Below, in pieces: positions 15,446 through 22,419 of a stretch of 24,799 nt of DNA. Each line of letters opens with the position of its first letter. Position 1 is the stretch's first letter. The notes beneath the pieces were generated by a model that worked only from the letters and a program-made list of their open reading frames with translations, searched no databases and was not told the DNA's origin. The DNA lies in assembly GCA_035529435.1 (NCBI GenBank), contig DATKWS010000102.1, positions 1 through 24,799 on the forward strand, in the 5' to 3' direction. This DNA is from DATKWS01 sp035529435. GTDB taxonomy: Bacteria > Krumholzibacteriota > Krumholzibacteriia > Krumholzibacteriales > Krumholzibacteriaceae. The translations under genes and the position numbers were made by a program.

Positions 15446-16945
15446 ATGAAGAAACGCTCCCTGAAAATCGTGATCGTCACAACCGAGATCGTCCCGTACT
15501 CAAAGGTCGGCGGCCTCGCCGATGTAATGGGTGCGCTCCCCGACGAGCTCGAGAAACTCGGGTGCGACGTGACGATCATAACGCCGCTCTATTCATCCAT
15601 CGATCGTCGTACATTCCACATCGAACCGGAAGCGAACGTTCCGCCGGGTGCCGTGACCGTGGGTGAGAGGACGGAGCCGTTTCGCGTGTACTCGGCCACA
15701 AAGCCGGGCACCGGCATCACAGTCCTCTTTGTCGAAAACGAGAATTTCTACGGGCGGGACGGAATCTACACCGTTCCCGATACGGGGGAGGCGTTCGAGG
15801 ACGAGGACGAGAGAACCATCTTCTTCAACCGGGCGGTTATCGAGTCGATCAAGGCGTGCGACCTGTTTCCCGATGTCATTCACTGCAACGATTTTCACAC
15901 CGGCCTGATACCGGCGTACCTCGTTCTCGAGGAGGGCGACGATCCGCATTTCAGGGATACCGGCACGGTATTCAGTGTGCACAACCTCGCGTACCAGGGG
16001 ACGTTCGAGCGCGAATTCGTCACCAAGGCGGGATTCGATCCCGCCCTCTTCACACCGCTCAACCCCTTCGAGTACTGGGGCAAGGTGAACGTCATGAAGA
16101 TCGGCCTTTCCTACGCCGGCCTGATCAGCACGGTGAGCGAAACGTACGCCGAGGAGATCATGTCATCGGAGGAGTACGGGTACGGCATGGAGGGTATACT
16201 GCGGTCGCGCCGGAATGATGTCATCGGCATTCTGAACGGTATCGATCTCGCGGCGTGGGATCCCTCGACGGACCGGCTCCTTCCTTTCACCTTCTCCCTG
16301 GACGATCTCGCGGGAAAGGCGAAGAACCGCACCGCGCTGCTCGAGGAATACAATCTTCCCGCGCGCGGCGGCGTGCCGGTGATCGGCATGGTATCGCGAC
16401 TCGTCGACCAGAAGGGGTTCGATATACTCTCCGAGGCGTTCGACCGGCTCATGAAGCTGGACCTGTACCTCGTGATTCTCGGTACGGGACAGCAGGAATA
16501 TCACGACAGCTATACGAAACTCGCCGCGCGGTACCCCGAGCGGTTCGGTCTCAAGCTCGAGTTCAACAACGGTCTCGCCCACCTGATCGAGGCGGGAAGT
16601 GATTTTTTCCTGATGCCATCCCGGTACGAACCCTGCGGGCTCAACCAGATGTACAGCCTCCGCTACGGCACGATTCCGATCGTGCGGGCGACGGGGGGGC
16701 TCAAGGACACGATCACCGATCTGACACCGAAAGGGGGGCGGGGGAACGGATTCACCTTCGATGAGTACGAGCCCGAGGCCCTCGCATCGACGGTCGAACG
16801 CGCCGTGTCGTTCTACCGCAGCAACGGAGTCGTCGACAAGGTCCGAAAGCGCATCATGCGCGAAGATCATTCCTGGATGCGATCGGCGAAGGATTACATG
16901 AAGCTGTACCGGCGGGCCCACGGTACTGTCGGGGTGGGCGTGTAG
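15446..16945 (+). CDS. glgA: Glycogen synthase (ADP-glucose type, GT5)
   Basis: A 499-residue starch/glycogen synthase that adds glucose from ADP-glucose to growing alpha-1,4-glucan in the cytoplasm. The N-terminal donor loop KVGGLADV is at 20-27. HCNDFHTGLIPAYL and SVHNLAYQG mark the GT5 catalytic domain. NGIDLAAWDP starts the linker, VIGMVSRLVDQKGFDIL the second Rossmann domain, and MPSRYEPCGLNQMYSLRYGTIPIVRATGG is the conserved donor-binding loop with E-PCGL. Length is normal (about 480-500). GTGAGGG lies close before the ATG. It ends the SPOR-galT-glgA row. Together they suggest entry of sugar phosphates into an alpha-glucan store. Confidence 0.94.
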   Translation: MKKRSLKIVIVTTEIVPYSKVGGLADVMGALPDELEKLGCDVTIITPLYSSIDRRTFHIEPEANVPPGAVTVGERTEPFRVYSATKPGTGITVLFVENENFYGRDGIYTVPDTGEAFEDEDERTIFFNRAVIESIKACDLFPDVIHCNDFHTGLIPAYLVLEEGDDPHFRDTGTVFSVHNLAYQGTFEREFVTKAGFDPALFTPLNPFEYWGKVNVMKIGLSYAGLISTVSETYAEEIMSSEEYGYGMEGILRSRRNDVIGILNGIDLAAWDPSTDRLLPFTFSLDDLAGKAKNRTALLEEYNLPARGGVPVIGMVSRLVDQKGFDILSEAFDRLMKLDLYLVILGTGQQEYHDSYTKLAARYPERFGLKLEFNNGLAHLIEAGSDFFLMPSRYEPCGLNQMYSLRYGTIPIVRATGGLKDTITDLTPKGGRGNGFTFDEYEPEALASTVERAVSFYRSNGVVDKVRKRIMREDHSWMRSAKDYMKLYRRAHGTVGVGV

Positions 16946-17021
16946 ATGCCGGTAGGGACCGGGGAAGCGCCTTGTGTGCCATATAACGGCGGAGTATCGC
17001 ACGCGCTCCTGTGGAATGGGG

Positions 17022-17051
17022 TTGACAAGGCGGTGACCTTAAAATTATACT
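17022..17051 (+). promoter_or_regulatory. Promoter of the tRNA-Gly/tRNA-Cys unit
   Basis: TTGACA (17022-17027), an 18-base spacer and TATACT (17046-17051) end 27 bases before tRNA-Gly. No gene overlaps this stretch. Confidence 0.65.
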
Positions 17052-17078
17052 TTAAAGACAGATACGTTGAATACCGGA

Positions 17079-17154
<76 letters not shown>

Positions 17155-17167
17155 ATACACTCTTAGA

Positions 17168-17242
17168 GGCGGCATAGCCAAGTGGCTAAGGCGACGGTCT
17201 GCAAAACCGTTATCACCGGTTCGAATCCGGTTGCCGCCTCCA
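17168..17242 (+). tRNA. tRNA-Cys (anticodon GCA)
   Basis: A 75-base cloverleaf with acceptor GGCGGCA/TGCCGCC, anticodon stem ACGGT/ACCGT around the GCA anticodon (17201-17203), and T arm ACCGG-TTCGAAT-CCGGT. The 3' CCA is encoded. A run of six T follows at about 17246 and may aid termination. Confidence 0.97.
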
Positions 17243-17303
17243 TATTTTTTCCACGGTTCATTTGTACGTCAATTGAGGAAATGAAGGGGATGGAGGTGTC
17301 AGG

Positions 17304-19061
17304 ATGTCTTTTCATATAATCCCGTCATATGTTCGATGCCTGGTCGTTGCTGCGCTGGTCGTTTCGATCGTCTCCTCGTGCAGTGAGGACGAGATCTACA
17401 AACCGGTACCCAACGGCGATCAGTACGTGTGGGATGTACAGGTGACGGGCATGTTCTGCGCTGCCGTGTGGGGCGGCTCCGCAAACGATCTTTTCGTGGT
17501 CGGCCGGAACGGGGAGATTCTCCATTACGATGGAGGGAGCTGGCGTTCGATGCGGAGCGGGGTGGGGAGTGATCTGAACGCCGTGTGGGGGAGTTCGGGT
17601 GATAACGTGTTCGTGGCGACGGGGAACGGCACGGTGGTGCACTACAACGGTACGGCATGGTATATGGATGCGACCGGGACCTCCCAGGAGCTCACGGGTA
17701 TCTGGGGCAGCTCCGATCACGATATCTTCGCCGTCGGCGCCGGTGGAACGATAGTGCACTACGAAGGAACGTTCTGGAGCGGTATGACGAGCGGGACCGC
17801 GGCGGTTCTGTCGGATGTATGGGGCACATCGCCGGGGAACGTATACGCCGCCGGCCGGGACGGCACCATTCTCCATTATGACGGGAGCGCGTGGGAGGCC
17901 GTCACGAGCGGCACAACCGCCGATCTCAACTGTATCTGGGGGAGCTCGGAGACCGATATCTTCGCCGGAGGGGACGGCGGCACGGTTCTCCATTATGACG
18001 GGAGCGACTGGTCGGCGATGACCAGCGGTACCGCCGGTGATATCAACGACATCTGGGGCAGCTCGGGGAACGATGTGTATGCGGCGATGGTGGGCGGTTC
18101 GATACTCCATTATGACGGAATCGACTGGATGGTAACGATCGGCCCGTCCTCGAGGGCCGTACGGGGTCTTTGGGGATTCGGCGAAAGCGATATCGTCGCC
18201 GTCGGCGATGCCGGAGCCGTGTGGCACAACGACGGGAGCGGCTGGAGCGAGATGCTTTACGGCACCACTGCGCACATCAACGCCGTCTGGGGCGCGGTGG
18301 GGGGCGATGTCCTCGCCGTCGGATCGACGGGCACGGTTCTCTCGTACGATGGGAGCGGCTGGCAGGCGATGACCAGCGGCACCGCGTCGGATCTGTTCAA
18401 TCTATGGGGCAATTCCAGCAGCAACATATATGCGGTGGGGGACCACGGCACCATTCTCCAGTTCAACGGTACAAGCTGGAGCGTGATGCCGGGAACCACG
18501 TCCTGGAGGTTCTGGAGCATATGGGGAAGCTCCGGCGGCGATATATTCGCCGTCGGCGAGAACGGAACGATCGTGCACTACGATGGCTCGAATTGGAGCT
18601 TGATGACGAGTGGCACGGCGAACGGCCTGTACGATGTCTGGGGCAGCTCCGCGAACGATGTCTATGCCGTCGGCTACTGGGGAATCGTGCTGCACTACGA
18701 CGGCTCCGCGTGGAATGAGATGGAAAGTGGGACCGGAAAGCACCTGTACGGGATCTGGGGGACGTCGGCGAGCAGCATCTTCGTCGCGGGCCGTGAAGGG
18801 TACATACTCCACTACGACGGCGAGGAATGGGGGGCATTCGACAGCGGAACGACGCAGAACCTGTACGACATATGGGGAACGACATCACGAAACGTTTTTG
18901 CGGTCGGCAACGTTGGTGTCATTGTTCATTACAACGGATCCGAATGGAATGTTTTGGAATCCGGCACGCGAAATCTGCTCCGCTGCGTGCGGGGAGATAC
19001 GGAAGGCGATATATTCGTAGGCGGATACAACGGCACGGTTCTTCGATGCCGCAATGATTGA
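17304..19061 (+). CDS. Lipoprotein made of fourteen 39-residue beta-propeller-type repeats
   Basis: A 585-residue exported protein. The signal peptide is followed by lipobox VSSC with Cys26. From residue 54 there are 13 full 39-residue repeats without insertion or deletion, then a 25-residue partial repeat (561-585) that ends the protein. The consensus unit is x-[VI]-W-G-S-S-x3-[DN]-[IV]-[FY]-A-V-G-x2-G-T-[IV]-[LV]-H-Y-[DN]-G-S-x-W-S-x-M-T-S-G-T. Such units fold as propeller blades in many secreted proteins. Residues 40-53, just before repeat 1, look like the missing last strand of the partial repeat. GGAGGT six bases before ATG 17304 fixes the start. The function is unknown; ligand or protein binding at the cell surface is likely. 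The rhomboid gene follows with overlapping or near-overlapping start. Confidence 0.88.
   Translation: MSFHIIPSYVRCLVVAALVVSIVSSCSEDEIYKPVPNGDQYVWDVQVTGMFCAAVWGGSANDLFVVGRNGEILHYDGGSWRSMRSGVGSDLNAVWGSSGDNVFVATGNGTVVHYNGTAWYMDATGTSQELTGIWGSSDHDIFAVGAGGTIVHYEGTFWSGMTSGTAAVLSDVWGTSPGNVYAAGRDGTILHYDGSAWEAVTSGTTADLNCIWGSSETDIFAGGDGGTVLHYDGSDWSAMTSGTAGDINDIWGSSGNDVYAAMVGGSILHYDGIDWMVTIGPSSRAVRGLWGFGESDIVAVGDAGAVWHNDGSGWSEMLYGTTAHINAVWGAVGGDVLAVGSTGTVLSYDGSGWQAMTSGTASDLFNLWGNSSSNIYAVGDHGTILQFNGTSWSVMPGTTSWRFWSIWGSSGGDIFAVGENGTIVHYDGSNWSLMTSGTANGLYDVWGSSANDVYAVGYWGIVLHYDGSAWNEMESGTGKHLYGIWGTSASSIFVAGREGYILHYDGEEWGAFDSGTTQNLYDIWGTTSRNVFAVGNVGVIVHYNGSEWNVLESGTRNLLRCVRGDTEGDIFVGGYNGTVLRCRND
17463..19058 (+). 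repeat. 117-bp in-frame tandem repeat array (13.6 units)
   Basis: The coding repeats have an exact 117-base period. Units 4 and 5 share nearly the same stretch, GGCAC..TTCTCCATTATGACGG at 17862 and 17979, exactly 117 bases apart. The other copies are more diverged in DNA than in protein. This suggests old amplification with some recent copying or gene conversion. Confidence 0.9.
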
Positions 19062-19066
19062 TCGTC

Positions 19067-19930
19067 ATGAACGGTATCTTCGGGCCCGGCGAGATAGTGT
19101 CGATTCTCATCATAGCCGCCAACGGCTATCTCTCGTACCGTGGATTTTCCGATAGGGCCTTTTTCGAGCGGTACATCTTTCACATCGAGCGCATCGTCTC
19201 GTACCGGGAGCCGGTGCGGATCGTCAGTTCCGCCTTTCTCCACGCCAACTGGCCGCATCTCATCTTCAACATGTTCGCCCTCTACACGTTCAGCGCCGGC
19301 GTGCAGCGGGTGTTCGGAATCGCCGGTTACCTCCTCATCTATTTCGGGAGTCTCGTGGCGGGGAGCCTTCTCGCACTGTATATCCATCGCGGGCACGGCG
19401 CCTACCGCGCCGTCGGCGCCTCGGGCGCCGTCAGCGGCGTCGTATTCGCCAGCATCGTCGCGTATCCGCACAGTTCGATCATGTTTCTCCTTCTGCCCGT
19501 TCCGATCCCCGCATGGCTGTTCGGCATCGGGTTCGTGTTGATCTCGATATTCGGCATCGGTGTCCGTGCGGGTAACATCGGCCACGAGGCGCATCTCGGC
19601 GGCGCCATCGCGGGAGTCGTTCTCGCCCTCCTGCTGCGTCCGGAGCTCGCCACGATGCATCCGTGGATCGTCATGGCAATCGTGATCCCGATGGCCGCGT
19701 TTCTCATTATCGCGGCACGGAACCCCGCCTTGCTGCGGATCGGGGAGAGACTGGCGCGGAAGAAGGAATCGGTGCGCCGGCGGTACGATGCATCCCGCAG
19801 GCGGGACCTCCAGGAGGAGATGGATCGTCTTCTCGACAAGGTGAATGAGCGGGGCGTGCAGGGAATCACACCGGGGGAGCGCAGGCGGTTGCAGGAGATC
19901 GCCGATGAGAAGAATCGGATGGGGTGGTAG
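19067..19930 (+). CDS. Rhomboid-family intramembrane serine protease
   Basis: A 287-residue membrane protease. ATG at 19067 is chosen; a TTG three codons earlier (19058) overlaps the previous TGA and is also possible, and either way the junction suggests translational coupling. Several hydrophobic segments are visible. FLHANWPHLIFNMFALY (about 58-73) carries the conserved H64-x3-N68. The nucleophile is S119 in GASGAVSG and the partner is H176 in GHEAHLGG. After the last segment a highly charged cytoplasmic tail (about 225-287) has LDKVNERGVQGITPGERRRL, a tail seen in many rhomboids (DUF6576-like). Rhomboids cleave membrane-anchored substrates within or near the membrane. The substrate is unknown; the upstream lipoprotein is a neighbour but has no internal membrane helix. 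Confidence 0.92.
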   Translation: MNGIFGPGEIVSILIIAANGYLSYRGFSDRAFFERYIFHIERIVSYREPVRIVSSAFLHANWPHLIFNMFALYTFSAGVQRVFGIAGYLLIYFGSLVAGSLLALYIHRGHGAYRAVGASGAVSGVVFASIVAYPHSSIMFLLLPVPIPAWLFGIGFVLISIFGIGVRAGNIGHEAHLGGAIAGVVLALLLRPELATMHPWIVMAIVIPMAAFLIIAARNPALLRIGERLARKKESVRRRYDASRRRDLQEEMDRLLDKVNERGVQGITPGERRRLQEIADEKNRMGW

Positions 19931-20074
19931 CGGCGGTTGATGGTGCGGCGCTTCTCAGCGCAGCGCATTCGATGCATCAGCAGCTTCACCGTGCGCAGTT
20001 CGTACAACCTCTTTAGGGCAACCGCTTTTACCTTGCTGAATCGATTCCGTTCGTTTTAGAATCGGGCGGTACGT
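19931..20074 (+). other. Intergenic stretch before tRNA-Leu
   Basis: No gene is seen. A small hairpin GCGCT-TCTC-AGCGC is at 19948-19961 with no T-run after it, so it is at most a weak terminator for the rhomboid transcript. The tRNA-Leu promoter lies at the right end. Confidence 0.4.
20033..20062 (+). promoter_or_regulatory. Promoter of tRNA-Leu
   Basis: TTGCTG (20033-20038), an 18-base spacer and TAGAAT (20057-20062) end 12 bases before the tRNA. It may also drive the CCA-adding enzyme gene downstream, since no clear promoter is seen in 20160-20267. Confidence 0.45.
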
Positions 20075-20159
20075 GCCGGGGTGGCGGAATTGGTAGACGC
20101 AGCGGACTTAAAATCCGCTGGTGCTCAGCACCGTGCGGGTTCGATTCCCGCCCTCGGCA
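20075..20159 (+). tRNA. tRNA-Leu (anticodon TAA), CCA not encoded
   Basis: An 85-base class II tRNA with acceptor GCCGGGG/CCTCGGC (one G-U pair), D arm GCGGAATTGGTAGACGC, anticodon stem GCGGA/TCCGC around CTTAAAA (anticodon at 20109-20111), a long variable arm TGGTGCTCAGCACCG, and T arm GCGGG-TTCGATT-CCCGC. After discriminator A20159 the genome reads TTCCTC, so the CCA end must be added after transcription. The other three tRNAs in this window encode CCA. Confidence 0.96.
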
Positions 20160-20267
20160 TTCCTCTTTGACACGTATCGTTGTGAGTTTCATCCGCGCCG
20201 CGACCGTGCCGAACCGTGCAGATGAAGGAATGGACCGCCGTACGGTGGTCGGTTACATTGAAATGGT

Positions 20268-21638
20268 ATGCGATCGGACAATGTGATACGGCTCGAGCGC
20301 CCGCTGAGGGAATGGGAGCGTGAGCTGCTCGGGGAGTGTGATCTTTACCTCGTCGGCGGCATTGTGCGGGACCTCCTGCGCGGGAAGCATTACGACTCGC
20401 TTGACGAGGACTACCTTGCCGTGGGGATCGGCTACGAGAAGCTCATCGAAGTGCTGCGCCCCCTCGGCAAGTCGAACCTCGTCGGCAAGTCATTCGGCGT
20501 CGTCAAGTTCACCGGCGCGGACGGAGCCACGGTCGATATTTCGCTTCCCCGCACCGAGTATTCGGTCGGTCCGGGGCACCGGGATTTCCATGTCACATTC
20601 GACCCGTCGATCCCCGCCGGGCAGGACCTCGTGCGCCGGGATTTCACGATCAACTCGATGGCCCTTCACCTCGGGACGGGCGGGCTGGTCGATCCGCTCG
20701 GGGGGCGTGGGGATCTCGCCGCCGGCATCCTGCGCGTCAACAGGGAGGGGTCGTTTCGCGAGGACCCGCTCAGGATCATGCGCGGGGTGCAGTTTCTCGC
20801 CCGTTTCGGGCTGAAGGTGGAAGAGGGGACCCGCCGGATGATGGTGCGCGATATGACGCTGCTCTCGACCGTCTCGGTCGAACGTGTCAGGGAAGAGCTC
20901 AACAAGATGCTCCTCGGCGCCGAACGGCCCAGCGAGGGCTTTCTGTTCATGCACGATACGGGCATCCTCGGGCTCGTGCTCCCCGAGCTTGATGAGACAT
21001 TCGGCATAGAGCAGAACGAGTACCATCCCGATGATCTCTTCATGCACAGCATAAGGAGCTGTGATGCGGCGCGTCCCGATCTCCTCATCCGGTGGAGCGC
21101 GCTGCTCCACGATCTCGGCAAGAAGAAGATGAAGCGCGAAATCGATGGGCGCATCGTATTCTACCGCCACGAGGAGGAGAGCGCCGGCATCGCCGGGAGC
21201 ATTCTCGAGCGGTTCAAATTCCCCCGGGAATTCACCAAGCAGGTGACACATCTCGTGCGGCACCACATGTTCCAGATGACCGATGACTGGTCGGATGCGG
21301 CGGTGCGCCGGTTCATCGTCCGTATCGGCGTCGATAACATCGAAGATCTTTTCGCCGTATGTGAGGCCGATGCGCGCTCGCGCGCCGATCGGGATCTCAT
21401 GGATCATCTCGAGACCGAGCGCGGCCGCGTAGAACGTATTCTCGCATCGGAGGCGACATTGAAGCGGGAGCATCTGGCCGTCAACGGTTCGGATGTCATT
21501 GAGCGGCTCGGGATCGAGGGAGGGCCGCGCATCGGGGAGATACTACAGACGCTCCTCGATATTGTGATCGAGCATCCCGAGATGAACACACGGGAGCGGC
21601 TGCTCGGCATCGTGTCAGAAATGGAGAAACACCAATAA
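20268..21638 (+). CDS. cca: CCA-adding tRNA nucleotidyltransferase / poly(A) polymerase family with HD domain
   Basis: A 456-residue class II nucleotidyltransferase that adds or repairs the 3' CCA of tRNA. YLVGGIVRDLLRGKHYDSLDEDYLAVG (about 27-53) has the GG-x-VRD nucleotide loop and a D-E-D metal pair, with a two-residue insertion before it relative to E. coli Cca. RRDFTINSMAL is the conserved basic motif, and REDPLRIMRGVQFLARFG the neck. The C-terminal half has an HD domain with LLHDLGKKK. A pure poly(A) polymerase or a split CC- or A-adding role cannot be excluded. The ribosome site before ATG 20268 is weak; GTG at 20283 is an alternative. It lies 108 bases downstream of a tRNA-Leu that needs this activity. 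Confidence 0.88.
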   Translation: MRSDNVIRLERPLREWERELLGECDLYLVGGIVRDLLRGKHYDSLDEDYLAVGIGYEKLIEVLRPLGKSNLVGKSFGVVKFTGADGATVDISLPRTEYSVGPGHRDFHVTFDPSIPAGQDLVRRDFTINSMALHLGTGGLVDPLGGRGDLAAGILRVNREGSFREDPLRIMRGVQFLARFGLKVEEGTRRMMVRDMTLLSTVSVERVREELNKMLLGAERPSEGFLFMHDTGILGLVLPELDETFGIEQNEYHPDDLFMHSIRSCDAARPDLLIRWSALLHDLGKKKMKREIDGRIVFYRHEEESAGIAGSILERFKFPREFTKQVTHLVRHHMFQMTDDWSDAAVRRFIVRIGVDNIEDLFAVCEADARSRADRDLMDHLETERGRVERILASEATLKREHLAVNGSDVIERLGIEGGPRIGEILQTLLDIVIEHPEMNTRERLLGIVSEMEKHQ

Positions 21639-21897
21639 AAAGAGGAAGTTCCTGCAATACGACGTCAGGGGCATTGTTCTCGTTTTCGCGAGGACGAAAC
21701 CCATCCGCCCGCGAGTGTGCGAGATCCCGCGGACGTTAAATGTTATCGCAAGAACTCCCCCTAAAAATATAGGGAATATTACCTATACATGTCAATAGCA
21801 AAGTATGATTATTCTTGAACAGAGGCAAATTTAATATATTATATTATAATATGTTACGCAAAACGACGGCGTCATTTCGAGAAAAGGTGAAATCGGA
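21639..21897 (+). other. Intergenic region with hairpin and AT-rich promoter zone
   Basis: The left part has a 7-base stem GTTCTCG-TTTTCG-CGAGGAC near 21676-21695 (one G-U pair) without a T-run. The right part, from about 21820 to 21853, is strongly AT-rich and contains TATAAT at 21845-21850 and TTGAAC at 21815. Their spacing is not ideal, so the exact promoter for the gene at 21898 is unclear. No open reading frame of note is seen. Confidence 0.4.
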
Positions 21898-22212
21898 ATG
21901 GATCGTTTACAGAAACTGATCAGTGAAATGCGCAGGCAGCTGTTTCCCTACCATCATGAGCATGATATCGAGCGGGGGGAGGCGCGGTGGGATGTCCGCG
22001 AGGGTGAGTACCTCGCGTCCTGGGTGGCCGAGCAGCTCAGGAACTGTCAGAAAAAGAACAGGTGCAAGCGGCGCGGCCGGTGCGTCTTTTACAGCTACGG
22101 CGACCTCGCGAAGCGTAATTTCGAGATTTGCTACGAGGTTCTCATGAGGATAGAGAGTGGCGAGATTTCAATGAGAGTCGAGCAAGATGAGAATAACGAT
22201 TTGACGGAATGA
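21898..22212 (+). CDS. Small basic four-cysteine protein of unknown function
   Basis: A 104-residue protein, start MDRLQKLISEMRRQLFPYHH. I do not recognise it. AAAAGGTG about nine bases before ATG supports translation. The N-terminal half is predicted helical and charged. A basic cluster with cysteines, NCQKKNRCKRRGRC (about 49-62), gives C-x6-C-x5-C, and a fourth Cys lies in FEICYEVLMRI near residue 79. The cysteines could bind a metal and the basic stretch could touch nucleic acid, but no known zinc-finger spacing is met. No signal or membrane segment is seen. The tail is acidic (EQDENNDLTE). It stands alone between cca and dnaK with an AT-rich upstream region. Codon use looks like that of its neighbours, so it is probably a real gene. 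Confidence 0.68.
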   Translation: MDRLQKLISEMRRQLFPYHHEHDIERGEARWDVREGEYLASWVAEQLRNCQKKNRCKRRGRCVFYSYGDLAKRNFEICYEVLMRIESGEISMRVEQDENNDLTE

Positions 22213-22231
22213 ATCCACAATATATGTCATT

Positions 22232-22256
22232 ATGGCTGGCAATGGCAGAAATGGCA
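22232..22256 (+). repeat. Three ATGGC direct repeats about 100 bases upstream of the dnaK -24 element
   Basis: ATGGC occurs at 22232, 22242 and 22251, with TGGCA following in the last two. The spacing of 9-10 bases puts the copies on the same face of the helix. The distance would suit an activator site for a sigma-54 promoter, but chance similarity is possible. Confidence 0.25.
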
Positions 22257-22288
22257 GGCATGTCAGGTAGCGGCCTGTTATCACTGCT

Positions 22289-22317
22289 TTGCCCCTCTCT
22301 TTTTAACTATTTAAAAT
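22289..22317 (+). promoter_or_regulatory. Possible housekeeping promoter of dnaK
   Basis: TTGCCC (22289-22294), a 17-base spacer and TAAAAT (22312-22317) form an acceptable sigma-70 promoter. The transcript would start near 22324, just before the inverted repeat at 22337-22360, leaving a leader of about 95 bases. Confidence 0.35.
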
Positions 22318-22336
22318 ATAACGACTTAAACATTGT

Positions 22337-22360
22337 TGTGCCAATCGGTGCATTGGCACA
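22337..22360. promoter_or_regulatory. Perfect 9-bp inverted repeat upstream of dnaK (possible operator)
   Basis: TGTGCCAAT and ATTGGCACA flank the six bases CGGTGC. The repeat is perfect and differs from the HrcA CIRCE element (TTAGCACTC-N9-GAGTGCTAA), which is absent here. It lies 60 bases before the dnaK ATG. It could be a repressor site or, if transcribed, a leader hairpin. Confidence 0.5.
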
Positions 22361-22369
22361 TTCCTTGTA
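22354..22369 (+). promoter_or_regulatory. Sigma-54-like -24/-12 element upstream of dnaK
   Basis: TGGCAC-ATTCC-TTGTA matches the consensus TGGCAC-N5-TTGC[AT] except for T in place of C in the -12 part. The predicted start is near 22380, about 40 bases before the ATG. The -24 part is also the right arm of the inverted repeat. A chance match is not excluded. Confidence 0.4.
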
Positions 22370-22419
22370 AGTATATCTGTAACGGTGAGAACTGTATTCA
22401 ATGAAAGAGGTATCGAATT

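Noticed and set aside
16163..17002. 279-codon minus-strand open frame
   Set aside because: It is antisense to glgA and has no domain signal.
17463..19058. CRISPR-like or satellite array
   Set aside because: The 117-base period lies within one open frame and conserves protein rather than DNA, so it is a coding repeat.
22213..22419. CIRCE element (HrcA operator) before dnaK
   Set aside because: Neither TTAGCACTC nor GAGTGCTAA is present; the inverted repeat found has different arms and spacing.
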